Part shown: piece by piece, positions 6,895 through 13,230 of the stretch
How the letters are laid out: each line of letters opens with the position of its first letter
Position numbering within the stretch: the first letter of the stretch is position 1
From: Methanolinea sp.
Lineage (GTDB): Archaea; Halobacteriota; Methanomicrobia; Methanomicrobiales; Methanospirillaceae
NCBI GenBank assembly: GCA_013331225.1
Contig: DUGV01000002.1
Location: forward strand, 2,860 to 16,089
Length of the DNA: 13,230 nt
Direction of reading: 5' to 3'
Notes under the pieces: generated by a model
What the model was told of the DNA's origin: nothing
Seen by the model: only the letters and a program-made list of their open reading frames with translations
Databases searched by the model: none
Program-made: the position numbers and the translations under genes

Positions 6895-7800
6895 TCACTG
6901 CACCGGGGATGCCGGGTTGATGATCACGATCTCGGGCGTCGCCCCTATGCGGAGGTCCCAGGGAAGGTTCGAAGTCCCTATCCCCCTCGTGATGTAAACA
7001 GGGACGCGACTGTCCCGGACGTATCCCGAGAGTTCCATGATCCCGGCGTCGTTGATGAACTGAAGCGCGGTGCCGCCGAACTGCCCGCCGTGGGTGTGCC
7101 CGGAAAGGATGAGATCCGCGTCCCAGTCGGCCCTGCACTCCGGTTCGTGAATCATGTAGATTGAAAACGCATCGGTGGCGGGAACCGCGGGGGGGTCCGC
7201 CATCCCTGCCCACCCGTCATCGACTCCGACGAGCAGGAGCGGTGTCCCCGATACCTCGCGCATCACGTACTCGTTCCTCTGCACCATCACGCCATGTGCT
7301 TCGAGGGCTTCCTCGAGCGCTGCCGCGGATGCAAGGTTGGTGGTCTCGTCAAAGAGGCCGCTCATGTCGTAGGTGAGGAGGTCCCGGTCCGTGCGCGAGA
7401 CTGCGATCGACTTGGCGATGGCCGAGGTGGCGTCTATCCCTGCGTGGTAGTCATGGTTCCCGAGGACCGCATAGACCGGGGCATCGATCTCGCTCCAGAT
7501 CTCCTGGCAGGAGAGGTTATCCTCCTCCCCGAAGAGGAAGTCGCCCCCTATCAGGACAATTGAAGGGTTGAGTTCATTGATCGTCTGGATGACTTTTCGC
7601 ACTTTCTCAATATTCCCTGGCTTGACGTGCGGGTCGGCGATGAAGACGATTCCCTCCGGTGCACCGTCAATGGAGAGAACCGTGACCTGCGGGTGGGCCC
7701 CCTCCCAGTATGCATAGCCTGCGCCTGCGCCGGCAACTACCAGCAGGACGGCGGAGATCGCAAAATACCGCGTGGGGAGTAAGAACGACCAGCGGGACAT
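6895..7800 (-). CDS. Membrane-anchored metallophosphoesterase (YkuE/YaeI-like)
   Basis: A calcineurin-type phosphoesterase of 301 residues. An N-terminal signal anchor (about 11-31) places the catalytic domain outside the membrane. The two-metal motifs occur in order: D56-x-H58 in FIADPHV, G86-D87, GNHDYH at 114-119, H218 in MIHEPE, and GHTHGGQ at 234-240. Order and spacing fit the YkuE/YaeI branch, whose members are membrane-associated and act on phospholipid-like or nucleotide substrates; the substrate here is unknown. An insertion of about 45 residues after GNHD (120-165) enlarges the region over the active site. The gene converges on DUF2238 and follows the LolA/chagasin-like lipoprotein gene on the same strand after 91 bp, so the two may share a transcript. 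A TATA-like CCTATTT (7837-7831) may also give it its own promoter. Confidence 0.92.
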   Translation of the reverse strand: MSRWSFLLPTRYFAISAVLLVVAGAGAGYAYWEGAHPQVTVLSIDGAPEGIVFIADPHVKPGNIEKVRKVIQTINELNPSIVLIGGDFLFGEEDNLSCQEIWSEIDAPVYAVLGNHDYHAGIDATSAIAKSIAVSRTDRDLLTYDMSGLFDETTNLASAAALEEALEAHGVMVQRNEYVMREVSGTPLLLVGVDDGWAGMADPPAVPATDAFSIYMIHEPECRADWDADLILSGHTHGGQFGGTALQFINDAGIMELSGYVRDSRVPVYITRGIGTSNLPWDLRIGATPEIVIINPASPVQ

Positions 7801-7813
7801 CTGATGGGATCAG
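7801..7813 (-). repeat. Small inverted repeat abutting the phosphoesterase start codon
   Basis: CTGAT and ATCAG are separated by three bases and end exactly at the base before the ATG at 7800. The potential RNA hairpin has only five pairs and would cover the ribosome docking site. It may be incidental. Confidence 0.25.
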
Positions 7814-7891
7814 GTGGGTCAATCAGCCTCAAATAGGTGCCACATACGGCAAAGGGGCCGATCTCCCGTGGCGGGACCCCGAAGACCGGGA

Positions 7892-9139
7892 TCACAGAGC
7901 AGGTGATGTATTGTCAATCACCCGTACCCTGAGGTTGAACCGCTTCGCATCCCCGATATCGCACCCGTCGAGTGAGAAAATCCCGTCAAAGGTCGTGGTC
8001 CCCGGATCTTTTGCCAGGAAACGCCACCGGTAATATCCATTCGACTTGAAATATACCATGGCCCCGCTGCTATTGAGATCGAGATCATCGGGTAATACCG
8101 AGAACGCTCCGGCATTCAGCAATTCAAGGCCGGACCCCTCGGCTGGCATCAACCACCGGGTCGCAAGGCTCGGGATGATCCGAAGCGTAATCTCGAGGAT
8201 TTCGCCCCTCTCAAGCGTAACGACTCTCCCCGAATCGGTCTCGTTCAATGAATACCGCAATCTTCCTGAAAGTGGCTCGCTGATGGGGACTGATGGGTCC
8301 ATCCTTGGCGGCTCGACGTAGTTCACGTATTTCGGGATGCAGCGGGGGCTGGATCCTTCAGGGGGAACGAATTCGAAATACGAATCAGGAATTCCCGAGT
8401 TGACTGCAATCGACTCGTAGCGGACCTCCCGGTTCGGCAGTTCGCTGCGGTCGATGGTGCCTGGCGGCGCCATGTCGACGGGCGGAGGTGTCGGGGTCGG
8501 CAATACCATGCCGGGTGCAAGTGTCGGTTGTCCTGCCACGCTGCTGTCGTAGTAAGTGGCAACCTCCCATGCAAGACCGGTTGAAGGCTCTACCCGGGCC
8601 CGGACCCGCGAGCTGATGTAGGGAGTGTACCGGTCGGACCATGGGTCGGTCACGACCTCGATAAGGTACCGGGAAGCCCCGTGTTCCGTGTCTCGCTCAA
8701 GTATCGCAAAATCACGGTCCGCGATGATCTGCCGGACCATCCGCTGATAGTCATACTCGCGGGAGAGGTTCATCCCGGAATAGAGATCATAGACACGGGT
8801 TCGGGAGTCGTACCACGAAGTGGATGTGCCGCTGGAGGTCGCAAACGATCCCTGCTCTCCAGCAGTTTCAGGCTCCATCTCAATCCGCGTAAAGGAAGGC
8901 GTCTTGAAGTAGAACGAGATTTTCTCCACTCGCAGATCCCCTGCGGCCATTCCCGAATACACAACGTATTCCGACTGCAAATCCCTGATTGTTGCGGCCT
9001 GGGCAAGGTAGCGATCGGCAAGCTCGCCTTCAGTCAGGTTGCAGGAGTCAGGGATCTCCGTGACACACCCGGAAAAGACCGCGAAGAGAAGGAGCATCGC
9101 GGCAAGGACAGGATATATCATCCGGGCTGTCTTCTGCAT
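7892..9139 (-). CDS. Lipoprotein with LolA-like domain and C-terminal chagasin-like domain
   Basis: The preferred start is the ATG at 9139, giving 415 residues. The frame is open 67 codons further, but a TATA-like CTTATC ends 27 nt before 9139 and a lipoprotein signal follows at once: hydrophobic 8-22 and lipobox FSGC with Cys25. Residues 35-265 have the LolA/RseB-type pattern: FYFKTPSFTRIEM, a SWYD...VYDLY repeat, YLIEVV, an ARVEPSTGLAWEVATYYD strand pair and the closing NSGIPDSYFEFVPPEG. A Pro/Thr linker (about 207-226) interrupts it. Residues 303-410 resemble the chagasin (I42) fold: GEILEITL, a loop before W329, GAMVYFKSNGYYRWRFLAKDPGT and a final RFNLRVRVI strand. The NPTTG, GG and RPW inhibitory loops are degenerate. 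The first domain call is firmer than the second. Possible roles are lipid or lipoprotein handling or protein binding outside the membrane. Confidence 0.8.
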   Translation of the reverse strand: MQKTARMIYPVLAAMLLLFAVFSGCVTEIPDSCNLTEGELADRYLAQAATIRDLQSEYVVYSGMAAGDLRVEKISFYFKTPSFTRIEMEPETAGEQGSFATSSGTSTSWYDSRTRVYDLYSGMNLSREYDYQRMVRQIIADRDFAILERDTEHGASRYLIEVVTDPWSDRYTPYISSRVRARVEPSTGLAWEVATYYDSSVAGQPTLAPGMVLPTPTPPPVDMAPPGTIDRSELPNREVRYESIAVNSGIPDSYFEFVPPEGSSPRCIPKYVNYVEPPRMDPSVPISEPLSGRLRYSLNETDSGRVVTLERGEILEITLRIIPSLATRWLMPAEGSGLELLNAGAFSVLPDDLDLNSSGAMVYFKSNGYYRWRFLAKDPGTTTFDGIFSLDGCDIGDAKRFNLRVRVIDNTSPAL

Positions 9140-9418
9140 GGTATCCCCGTTCCTCAAAACGGCACGATAAGTGTTTCGCTTTATGGTTTCAGATCCCCTC
9201 CTTCTCCCCATCCCATGGTTATTTACCCTTGCACGGCCTATGATAATATTCCAGACAAACCCTGGATTCCGGGAGCGCCTTTTGATTGGACACGGGAATT
9301 TCATATCCGCCCCGTATCGTTTGCCCCGGGCATACCGCATGTATCGGCTGTCAGAACGAAAGATGAATGCCGTGGATCATCAATCCTGTTGCTCCACGCA
9401 TCACACAGACAGGATTAG
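9140..9418. other. Divergent intergenic region between lipoprotein and zinc-ribbon genes
   Basis: This region contains the CTTATC promoter for the minus-strand gene and several AT-rich candidates for the plus strand (for example around 9290-9320), none at a decisive distance. The apparent reading of this stretch as an N-terminal extension of the lipoprotein lacks protein-like features. No RNA gene was recognised. Confidence 0.35.
9166..9171 (-). promoter_or_regulatory. TATA-like element (CTTATC) for the LolA/chagasin-like gene
   Basis: On the minus strand CTTATC ends 27 nt from the ATG at 9139, the same distance as at 1640-1645 and 11375-11380. It supports 9139, and not the far upstream ATG at 9340, as the start. 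Confidence 0.5.
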
Positions 9419-9607
9419 ATGATAAAGAACAGCGCAAGACCCACGGTAATCGGGACCAGGTCAGGGTATACCATATGCTTTACCTGTCCCAATTGTGCAA
9501 AAGAGAACTCAATCGTATACAATATGCCCAAGGCCTTCTACAAGGAATCAAGGGACGCAGTGTGCGGGAAGTGCAGGAAGCACTTCACCGTGCTTACCCC
9601 TGATTGA
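9419..9607 (+). CDS. Small zinc-ribbon protein (62 residues)
   Basis: The reading starts at the ATG at 9419, five nt after AGGA. The protein contains C23-P-N-C26 and C49-G-K-C52 separated by 22 residues, the spacing of a treble-clef or ribbon zinc site; Cys20 gives an extra overlapping CxxC. The segment between has alternating hydrophobic residues (SIVYNMPKAFY) as in the beta strands of a ribbon, and HFTVLTPD closes the second hairpin. Such single-ribbon proteins may bind nucleic acid or partner proteins; nothing shows which. It is followed by a polypyrimidine T-rich tract and is convergent with the transglutaminase-like gene. The Cys pattern makes it credible despite its size. Confidence 0.7.
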   Translation: MIKNSARPTVIGTRSGYTICFTCPNCAKENSIVYNMPKAFYKESRDAVCGKCRKHFTVLTPD

Positions 9608-9640
9608 TATACAGAAACGGCGGGGAGAAGAGGAGAGATT

Positions 9641-9660
9641 CTTCCTTTTCCCTCCCTTTT
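9641..9660 (+). terminator. T-rich polypyrimidine terminator after the zinc-ribbon gene
   Basis: Two T4 runs (9645-9648 and 9657-9660) lie within an uninterrupted C/T tract about 35 nt after the stop codon. This is typical of archaeal T-rich termination. Confidence 0.4.
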
Positions 9661-9670
9661 CTCCCTCCTC

Positions 9671-9675
9671 AAAAA
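9671..9675 (-). terminator. Short oligo-T terminator after the transglutaminase-like gene
   Basis: On the minus strand a T5 run, preceded by four G, lies about 32 nt after the stop codon. It is short, so the call is tentative. Confidence 0.3.
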
Positions 9676-9706
9676 CCCCTTTCCTGCGTGATTCTGAACG
9701 AACTCC

Positions 9707-11221
9707 TCATCCCTGTGTGACATTCGTCGTCCAGTACTCTACAAGCAGGATTTCCATGTCCGTGGTACACGTATCGCAGGCAATCTTCGGGTTCTGCACT
9801 GCCAGGCGGAACATCACTGCGTCACCGGGATCAGGGGTGAGAGGAGCATCCACGTTTTTCTGGATGATATACCTGTAGGGATCGAGGCTTCCGAAGTAAT
9901 ACTCCTTGTAGCGGTGGCGATCCTCATCAGTCGCATCATGGGACCAGTCTGCCGATTCTGCAACCGTGACGTCAACCGGTATCCAGCCATACCCCTCCAG
10001 GTAATATTCTGCCCAGAAGTGTTCACCCGCAAGCCCCGGGACCAGCTGGAACCCTCCCGTGGACCGTGCGGGGATACCGAGTGATCGGCACAGGGCAGCA
10101 AAATACATGCTCTGCGATCCGCAGTCGCCGAACCCAGTCTCAAGGACATAGGTGGATTCGGGGATCCCTGCAGTCTCCAGCATGAAGTGCGGAACGTGGC
10201 TGTAGGGAAGTGTGTCCATGATATGCCAGTAGATCTTCTCCGCCTGGAGGTGTGGGTTCGTCTCGTCACCGACAATCTCGTGTGCTTTCTTCTTTATCTC
10301 CTGTGTGACGGCAATGTTCTTTTCAGACATCGTATACTGCAGGTATTCGGGATTGCTCAGGTTGTAGGCCTTCACCCTGGAAGGGTCAATGACAAACCGT
10401 ATCTCGTGCTGGGTAAATCGGAACCTGGTCGTAATGTTGAGGAGATCGCCCTTTACATCCGCGAGCGGGATCTCCAGGTACGCAAGCCCGATGTCGGCTG
10501 AGGTATCCGGCCAGGAACGTACGTACTGTGCCGGCTCGATCGAGAGGATCACAACATCCGATTGTGAACCGGACTCTATGGGGGCCGGGACCCATATCCG
10601 CATGGTGCCGGTCTCCGGGAGAAGTACTGTTGGAAGCAAGAGGCGCTGGGTTATTTCAAATACGACCGGTTCGCCGTAGGGCCCCTTGTTGGGAAGCGGA
10701 GTGGCGAACGCAAGGCTGCACGTCTCGTCATAGAAAGGTGAATGGTTGAACTCTTTTGTCATTCTCCGGGCCAGTGTGAGATTATGAAACATGATATTGC
10801 TGACTGTATCGGAGAAATAGAGGTGTTCGCCGTCACTCACTATGCGGATACTCTTCTCTTCCGAGAGGAGATCGGCAATCTCCCTGGCTGAAAATTCCGG
10901 ATACGCCTGGATTATCTCTGACTCGACTGCGGACCGGTTGAACGGGAACTCGAAGATCATTCGCTGCGATACGAGTGCCTCCCTCATGGCCTTCCGGGCA
11001 GAGACAGTGTCACCCCTGGCCTGATAATCGCTGTATGCCTGCATGTAGAGTTCAGCGGCAGAACGGTAATTCGATGCCTCGTACTCCGCGGCGGCCTTTG
11101 CGGCGGGTTCGTCAACTGTGGAGGAGGCCCCGGCATCCTTTTCCGATATGCAGCCTGCCGCAAGCGTCGCGGCAGCGATAAGGAACAGGACTATGAGGGA
11201 ATATGATAAGATTCGATTCAT
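9707..11221 (-). CDS. Transglutaminase-like cysteine-enzyme lipoprotein with N-terminal TPR-like region
   Basis: A 504-residue lipoprotein with hydrophobic segment 6-22 and lipobox AAGC, Cys24. Residues 38-70 (AEYEASNYRSAAELYMQAYS) look like one or two TPR helices. The transglutaminase core lies at about 320-420 and has all three catalytic residues: Cys367 in GFGDCGSQS, His401 in GEHFWAEYY and Asp417 in WIPVDVT. In microbes this papain-like fold usually works as a protease or amidase and not as a crosslinker. The middle region (185-275) is a beta-rich domain of the kind often placed before such cores. The C terminus includes a CDTC pair (482-485). The start at 11221 is marked by AAGGTGA just upstream, so this gene has a leader, unlike several neighbours. 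It probably acts outside the membrane on proteins or cell-surface polymers; substrate unknown. Confidence 0.9.
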   Translation of the reverse strand: MNRILSYSLIVLFLIAAATLAAGCISEKDAGASSTVDEPAAKAAAEYEASNYRSAAELYMQAYSDYQARGDTVSARKAMREALVSQRMIFEFPFNRSAVESEIIQAYPEFSAREIADLLSEEKSIRIVSDGEHLYFSDTVSNIMFHNLTLARRMTKEFNHSPFYDETCSLAFATPLPNKGPYGEPVVFEITQRLLLPTVLLPETGTMRIWVPAPIESGSQSDVVILSIEPAQYVRSWPDTSADIGLAYLEIPLADVKGDLLNITTRFRFTQHEIRFVIDPSRVKAYNLSNPEYLQYTMSEKNIAVTQEIKKKAHEIVGDETNPHLQAEKIYWHIMDTLPYSHVPHFMLETAGIPESTYVLETGFGDCGSQSMYFAALCRSLGIPARSTGGFQLVPGLAGEHFWAEYYLEGYGWIPVDVTVAESADWSHDATDEDRHRYKEYYFGSLDPYRYIIQKNVDAPLTPDPGDAVMFRLAVQNPKIACDTCTTDMEILLVEYWTTNVTQG

Positions 11222-11374
11222 GCATCACCTTGCGTTGAGGATCTATTGAATAGGGAACTGAGCGGAAGTGACTTTAAGCTGATGTGTGAAAAGTTGCGAA
11301 AATTCTCCTTTCCGGCCTGAACTGGGTGGATCCTGCATCAAGGTGAATTCTGGTCTTCTGTACAAATCCAAACG

Positions 11375-11380
11375 CTTATC
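11375..11380 (+). promoter_or_regulatory. TATA-like element (CTTATC) for the CGGC-domain gene
   Basis: CTTATC ends 27 nt before the ATG at 11407 with no Shine-Dalgarno between, again predicting a leaderless mRNA. The divergent transglutaminase-like gene probably uses a separate AT-rich element near 11272-11279. Confidence 0.5.
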
Positions 11381-11406
11381 GCCCGAAACCGCTCAACGCC
11401 TCTTTT

Positions 11407-11736
11407 ATGAAGGTGGGAATTATCCGCTGCCTGATGACCGAGGACCTCTGCCCGGGGACGATGGACTTTCGCGTGACTGCCGAGGGTAAGGGTGCGTTTG
11501 CAGATACTGGCCCGGTCGAGATCGTCGGCTTCGTGACGTGCGGGGGGTGCCCGGGCAAACGGGCCATCCCGCGTGCAAAGATGCTCGTGGAGAGGGGTGC
11601 GCAGGCGATCGTGTTCGCCTCGTGCATCACCAGGGGGAACCCGATCGGGTACCCGTGCCCGCACTATGCCGACATGAGGGACTGCGTGAAGAAAGCCATC
11701 GGCCCGGATATCTCCATCATCGAATGGACTCACTGA
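11407..11736 (+). CDS. CGGC-domain protein (putative metal-binding)
   Basis: A complete 109-residue protein of the CGGC family (PF08821), named for the C45-G-G-C48 motif in GFVTCGGCPGKR. Further conserved cysteines are C8 in IIRCLMTEDLC, C15, C73 in FASCITRGNP, C84 in YPCPHY and C93, seven in all. The cysteine clusters suggest binding of zinc or an iron-sulfur centre; the function is not established. Alternating strand and helix segments give a small alpha/beta fold, with MKVGIIRC as the first strand. The protein is cytoplasmic, without signal or membrane segment. The TATA-like element 27 nt upstream supports the start. It is convergent with the J-domain gene with only 15 bp between stops, and a cysteine-desulfurase-like gene follows, so a sulfur or metal-centre role is a reasonable guess. 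Confidence 0.9.
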   Translation: MKVGIIRCLMTEDLCPGTMDFRVTAEGKGAFADTGPVEIVGFVTCGGCPGKRAIPRAKMLVERGAQAIVFASCITRGNPIGYPCPHYADMRDCVKKAIGPDISIIEWTH

Positions 11737-11751
11737 CGCAGCTTTCCCGCT

Positions 11752-12063
11752 TCAGCCCCAGATAGGGTCGTCTCCGAACCGCTCCATCCAGTAGTCAGCG
11801 GCGGCATCTGCAAGTTCCCGTGCGAGGTCTTCAGCCCTGAAAGAGAACGGGTGGTTCATGCAGTACTCTACGAGGAGTTCATACGCCTCCCTGAGCCGGA
11901 TGGTCATCTCGTGCGACTCGACAGGGTCTTTCCGGGAGACATCCGGGTGCCACTCCCTGACCCGATCGTGGTAGAGCGCACGGATCTCGTGAAGGCTCGC
12001 CTGATCCCTGATCCCGAGGAGGTCAGCCGCGTCCCTCACCAATTCGGCCGCAATTTTGGCCAT
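11752..12063 (-). CDS. Small J-domain (DnaJ-like) protein
   Basis: A 103-residue protein made of one J domain and a short helical tail. The domain spans about residues 11-67: DAADLLGI as helix I, ALYHDRVREWHPDVS carrying the essential HPD at 39-41 after helix II, and RLREAYELLVEY as helix III. No G/F region, zinc-binding domain or C-terminal substrate domain of full DnaJ is present, so it would stimulate Hsp70 ATPase with a specialised partner and would not bind general substrates. The tail (75-103) is acidic and aromatic with ADYWMERFGDDPIWG at the end, a possible partner-binding site. A TATA-like ATTATC ends 26 nt from the ATG and no Shine-Dalgarno is seen. It lies between the CGGC gene and the desulfurase-like gene; a role like HscB in Fe-S work is possible but unproven. 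Confidence 0.85.
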   Translation of the reverse strand: MAKIAAELVRDAADLLGIRDQASLHEIRALYHDRVREWHPDVSRKDPVESHEMTIRLREAYELLVEYCMNHPFSFRAEDLARELADAAADYWMERFGDDPIWG

Positions 12064-12088
12064 TGCATACTGGTTTCGGGAGCGCCGG

Positions 12089-12094
12089 GATAAT
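12089..12094 (-). promoter_or_regulatory. TATA-like element (ATTATC) for the J-domain gene
   Basis: On the minus strand ATTATC ends 26 nt from the ATG at 12063, within one base of the spacing seen at three other genes in the window. A leaderless start is predicted. Confidence 0.45.
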
Positions 12095-12167
12095 GGTTGC
12101 CACCGCTGCTGCAGAACCGATCACTTTTTCGTCACCCTCGCGAGAACTTCGAGTGAGAACGAGTGCC

Positions 12168-13230
12168 ATGGCAGAAGACCGGCCCCTCATCTACCTGAAT
12201 AACGCCGCCACCAGCTGGCCAAAACCTCCCGAAGTCTTCGCAGCGGTCTTAGAGTCCCTCTCGCTCCCGGTCTTTGGGTCGGGGCGGACCACGGTGTCCC
12301 AGGGCGAGGATTATGTCACGAAGGCCCGCGACGCACTTTCGGGCCTCTTTGGAGTGGAAACCGCCGAGCACGTGGTCTTCACCCAGAACGCGACCGACTC
12401 CCTGAACGTCCTCATCCAGGGATTCCTCGAACGCCACGCGGGTGACTGCCACGTCCTTACCACAGCGCTCGACCATAACTCTGTCCTCCGCCCTCTCCAC
12501 GAGTACGAGCGCCAGGGGAGGATCCGCCTGACTGTCCTCCCCTTCGAAGACGGCCGTGTCAGCCCCGCTGCGGTCACAGAGGCAATCACCCCCATGACCC
12601 GGCTGATGGTCACGACGCACGGGAGCAACGTGCTCGGGACCGCGGCGGACATCCGGGGAATCGGAGAGGTGTTACACGATCACGGAGCCTATTTCGTAGT
12701 CGACGGGGCCCAGGCAGCCGGGCATGTGCCCATCGACTTTGAGAGCCTCCCTGTCGATGCCTATGCCTTCACCGGCCACAAGGCACTCCTCGGCATCGCA
12801 GGGACCGGGGGCTTTGTGATAAAAGACCCTGAGGCAATCGCACCGGTCAGGTTCGGGGGAACCGGGACCGATTCCTTCTCGCTCCACCACCCTGCCGGGA
12901 TGCCGGAGCGGTTCGAGGCGGGGACTCACAACTACCCGGGCCTTGCCGGGCTTGCCGCGGGCGTCTCGTTCATCCTCTCGACCGGGATTGAAACAATCAT
13001 GGAGAAGGCAGAACGCCAGACCGCGTATTTAGTCGGGGAACTTGCAAAGGAGCACAACATCAGGATCTACCAGGACCGCCCGGACCTTCCCATCATCGCC
13101 TTCAACATAAGGAATCTTCCAAACGACGACATAGGGTTCATCCTGGCCCGCAGGTATGGGATTATCGTCAGAACGGGGCTTCATTGCGCCCCGCTCGTTC
13201 ACCGGGCAATCGACGGGGGAGAGGGGTGCG
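12168..13230 (+). CDS. Class V aminotransferase, cysteine-desulfurase-like (3' end outside window)
   Basis: A PLP enzyme of the cysteine desulfurase group, seen for 354 residues; families of this type run to about 380, so only the end is missing. The opening YLNNAATSWPKPPEV is characteristic of the TIGR01977-type branch. PLP-site residues are present: Asn74 in FTQNATDSLN, His103 in LDHNSVLRP, Asp179 and Gln182 in VVDGAQAAGHVPID, and Lys205 in FTGHKALLGIAGTGG, the Schiff-base lysine. Cys340 in RTGLHCAPLVH is in the place of the SufS-type persulfide cysteine. It should take sulfur from cysteine to give alanine and an enzyme persulfide, or act as a related lyase. The ATG at 12168 is used; an in-frame GTG at 12153 is an alternative and neither has a clear Shine-Dalgarno. 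It is divergent from the J-domain gene across 104 bp. Confidence 0.93.
   Translation, partial: MAEDRPLIYLNNAATSWPKPPEVFAAVLESLSLPVFGSGRTTVSQGEDYVTKARDALSGLFGVETAEHVVFTQNATDSLNVLIQGFLERHAGDCHVLTTALDHNSVLRPLHEYERQGRIRLTVLPFEDGRVSPAAVTEAITPMTRLMVTTHGSNVLGTAADIRGIGEVLHDHGAYFVVDGAQAAGHVPIDFESLPVDAYAFTGHKALLGIAGTGGFVIKDPEAIAPVRFGGTGTDSFSLHHPAGMPERFEAGTHNYPGLAGLAAGVSFILSTGIETIMEKAERQTAYLVGELAKEHNIRIYQDRPDLPIIAFNIRNLPNDDIGFILARRYGIIVRTGLHCAPLVHRAIDGGEGC

Noticed and set aside
9140..9340. N-terminal extension of the LolA/chagasin-like lipoprotein to an ATG at 9340
   Set aside because: It would bury the lipoprotein signal 67 residues inside the protein. A TATA-like element and the signal peptide both point to 9139.
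6103..11322. Exact 13-base repeat TTCCGGCCTGAAC at 6103-6115 and 11310-11322
   Set aside because: About one such 13-base match is expected by chance in a window of this length, and neither copy sits at an equivalent position to a gene.
1..13230. Mobile element, defence system, CRISPR array or RNA gene
   Set aside because: I looked for transposase or integrase motifs, regularly spaced short repeats, tRNA-like cloverleaf signatures and defence-type gene clusters on both strands and found none. The only tandem repeats are the in-frame PG units at 61-294.

Overview
The window looks like chromosomal DNA of a euryarchaeon, most probably a methanogen of the order Methanomicrobiales. This rests on the gene families (DUF2238 membrane protein, CGGC-domain protein, TIGR01977-type class V aminotransferase, several lipobox lipoproteins with LolA-like or transglutaminase folds), on AT-rich TATA-like elements instead of bacterial -35/-10 boxes, on apparently leaderless starts, and on oligo-T terminators. 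The taxonomic call is an inference; no rRNA or tRNA gene is present to test it. No insertion sequence, CRISPR array, integrase or attachment site was seen.

Layout. 1-471: the 3' end of a PG-rich tandem-repeat protein. 689-1483 (-): a membrane-anchored ectodomain protein of unknown function. 1672-2487 (+): a cysteine-rich lipoprotein with a DUF4367-like end. 2562-4031 (-): a complete monofunctional heme catalase, divergent from a macro-domain protein (4186-4968, +) that carries an unexplained C-terminal extension. 5195-6085 and 6145-6771 (+): a BASS/SBF-type transporter followed by a DUF2238 membrane protein, probably one transcript. 6895-7800 (-): a membrane-anchored metallophosphoesterase. 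7892-9139 (-): a lipoprotein joining a LolA-like domain to a degenerate chagasin-like domain. 9419-9607 (+): a 62-residue zinc-ribbon protein. 9707-11221 (-): a transglutaminase-like lipoprotein with an intact Cys-His-Asp triad. 11407-11736 (+): a CGGC-domain protein, convergent with a small J-domain protein (11752-12063, -). 12168-13230 (+): a cysteine-desulfurase-like class V aminotransferase cut by the window edge.

Two themes stand out. First, an envelope set: three lipoproteins, two membrane-anchored enzymes or ectodomains and two integral membrane proteins. Within it a papain-fold transglutaminase-like lipoprotein lies near a lipoprotein with a chagasin-like (cysteine-protease-inhibitor fold) domain. 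Second, a stress and sulfur set: catalase beside the macro-domain protein, and CGGC protein, J-protein and desulfurase-like enzyme side by side.

Regulation. Four genes (starts 1672, 9139, 11407, 12063) have an (A/T/C)TTATC element whose last base is 26-27 nt from the start codon, which indicates leaderless transcripts. A fifth (macro) has CATATC at 23 or 26 nt, depending on which of two adjacent ATGs is used. Catalase instead has a Shine-Dalgarno sequence and a perfect 7-bp inverted repeat around its predicted transcription start, which is a candidate operator.
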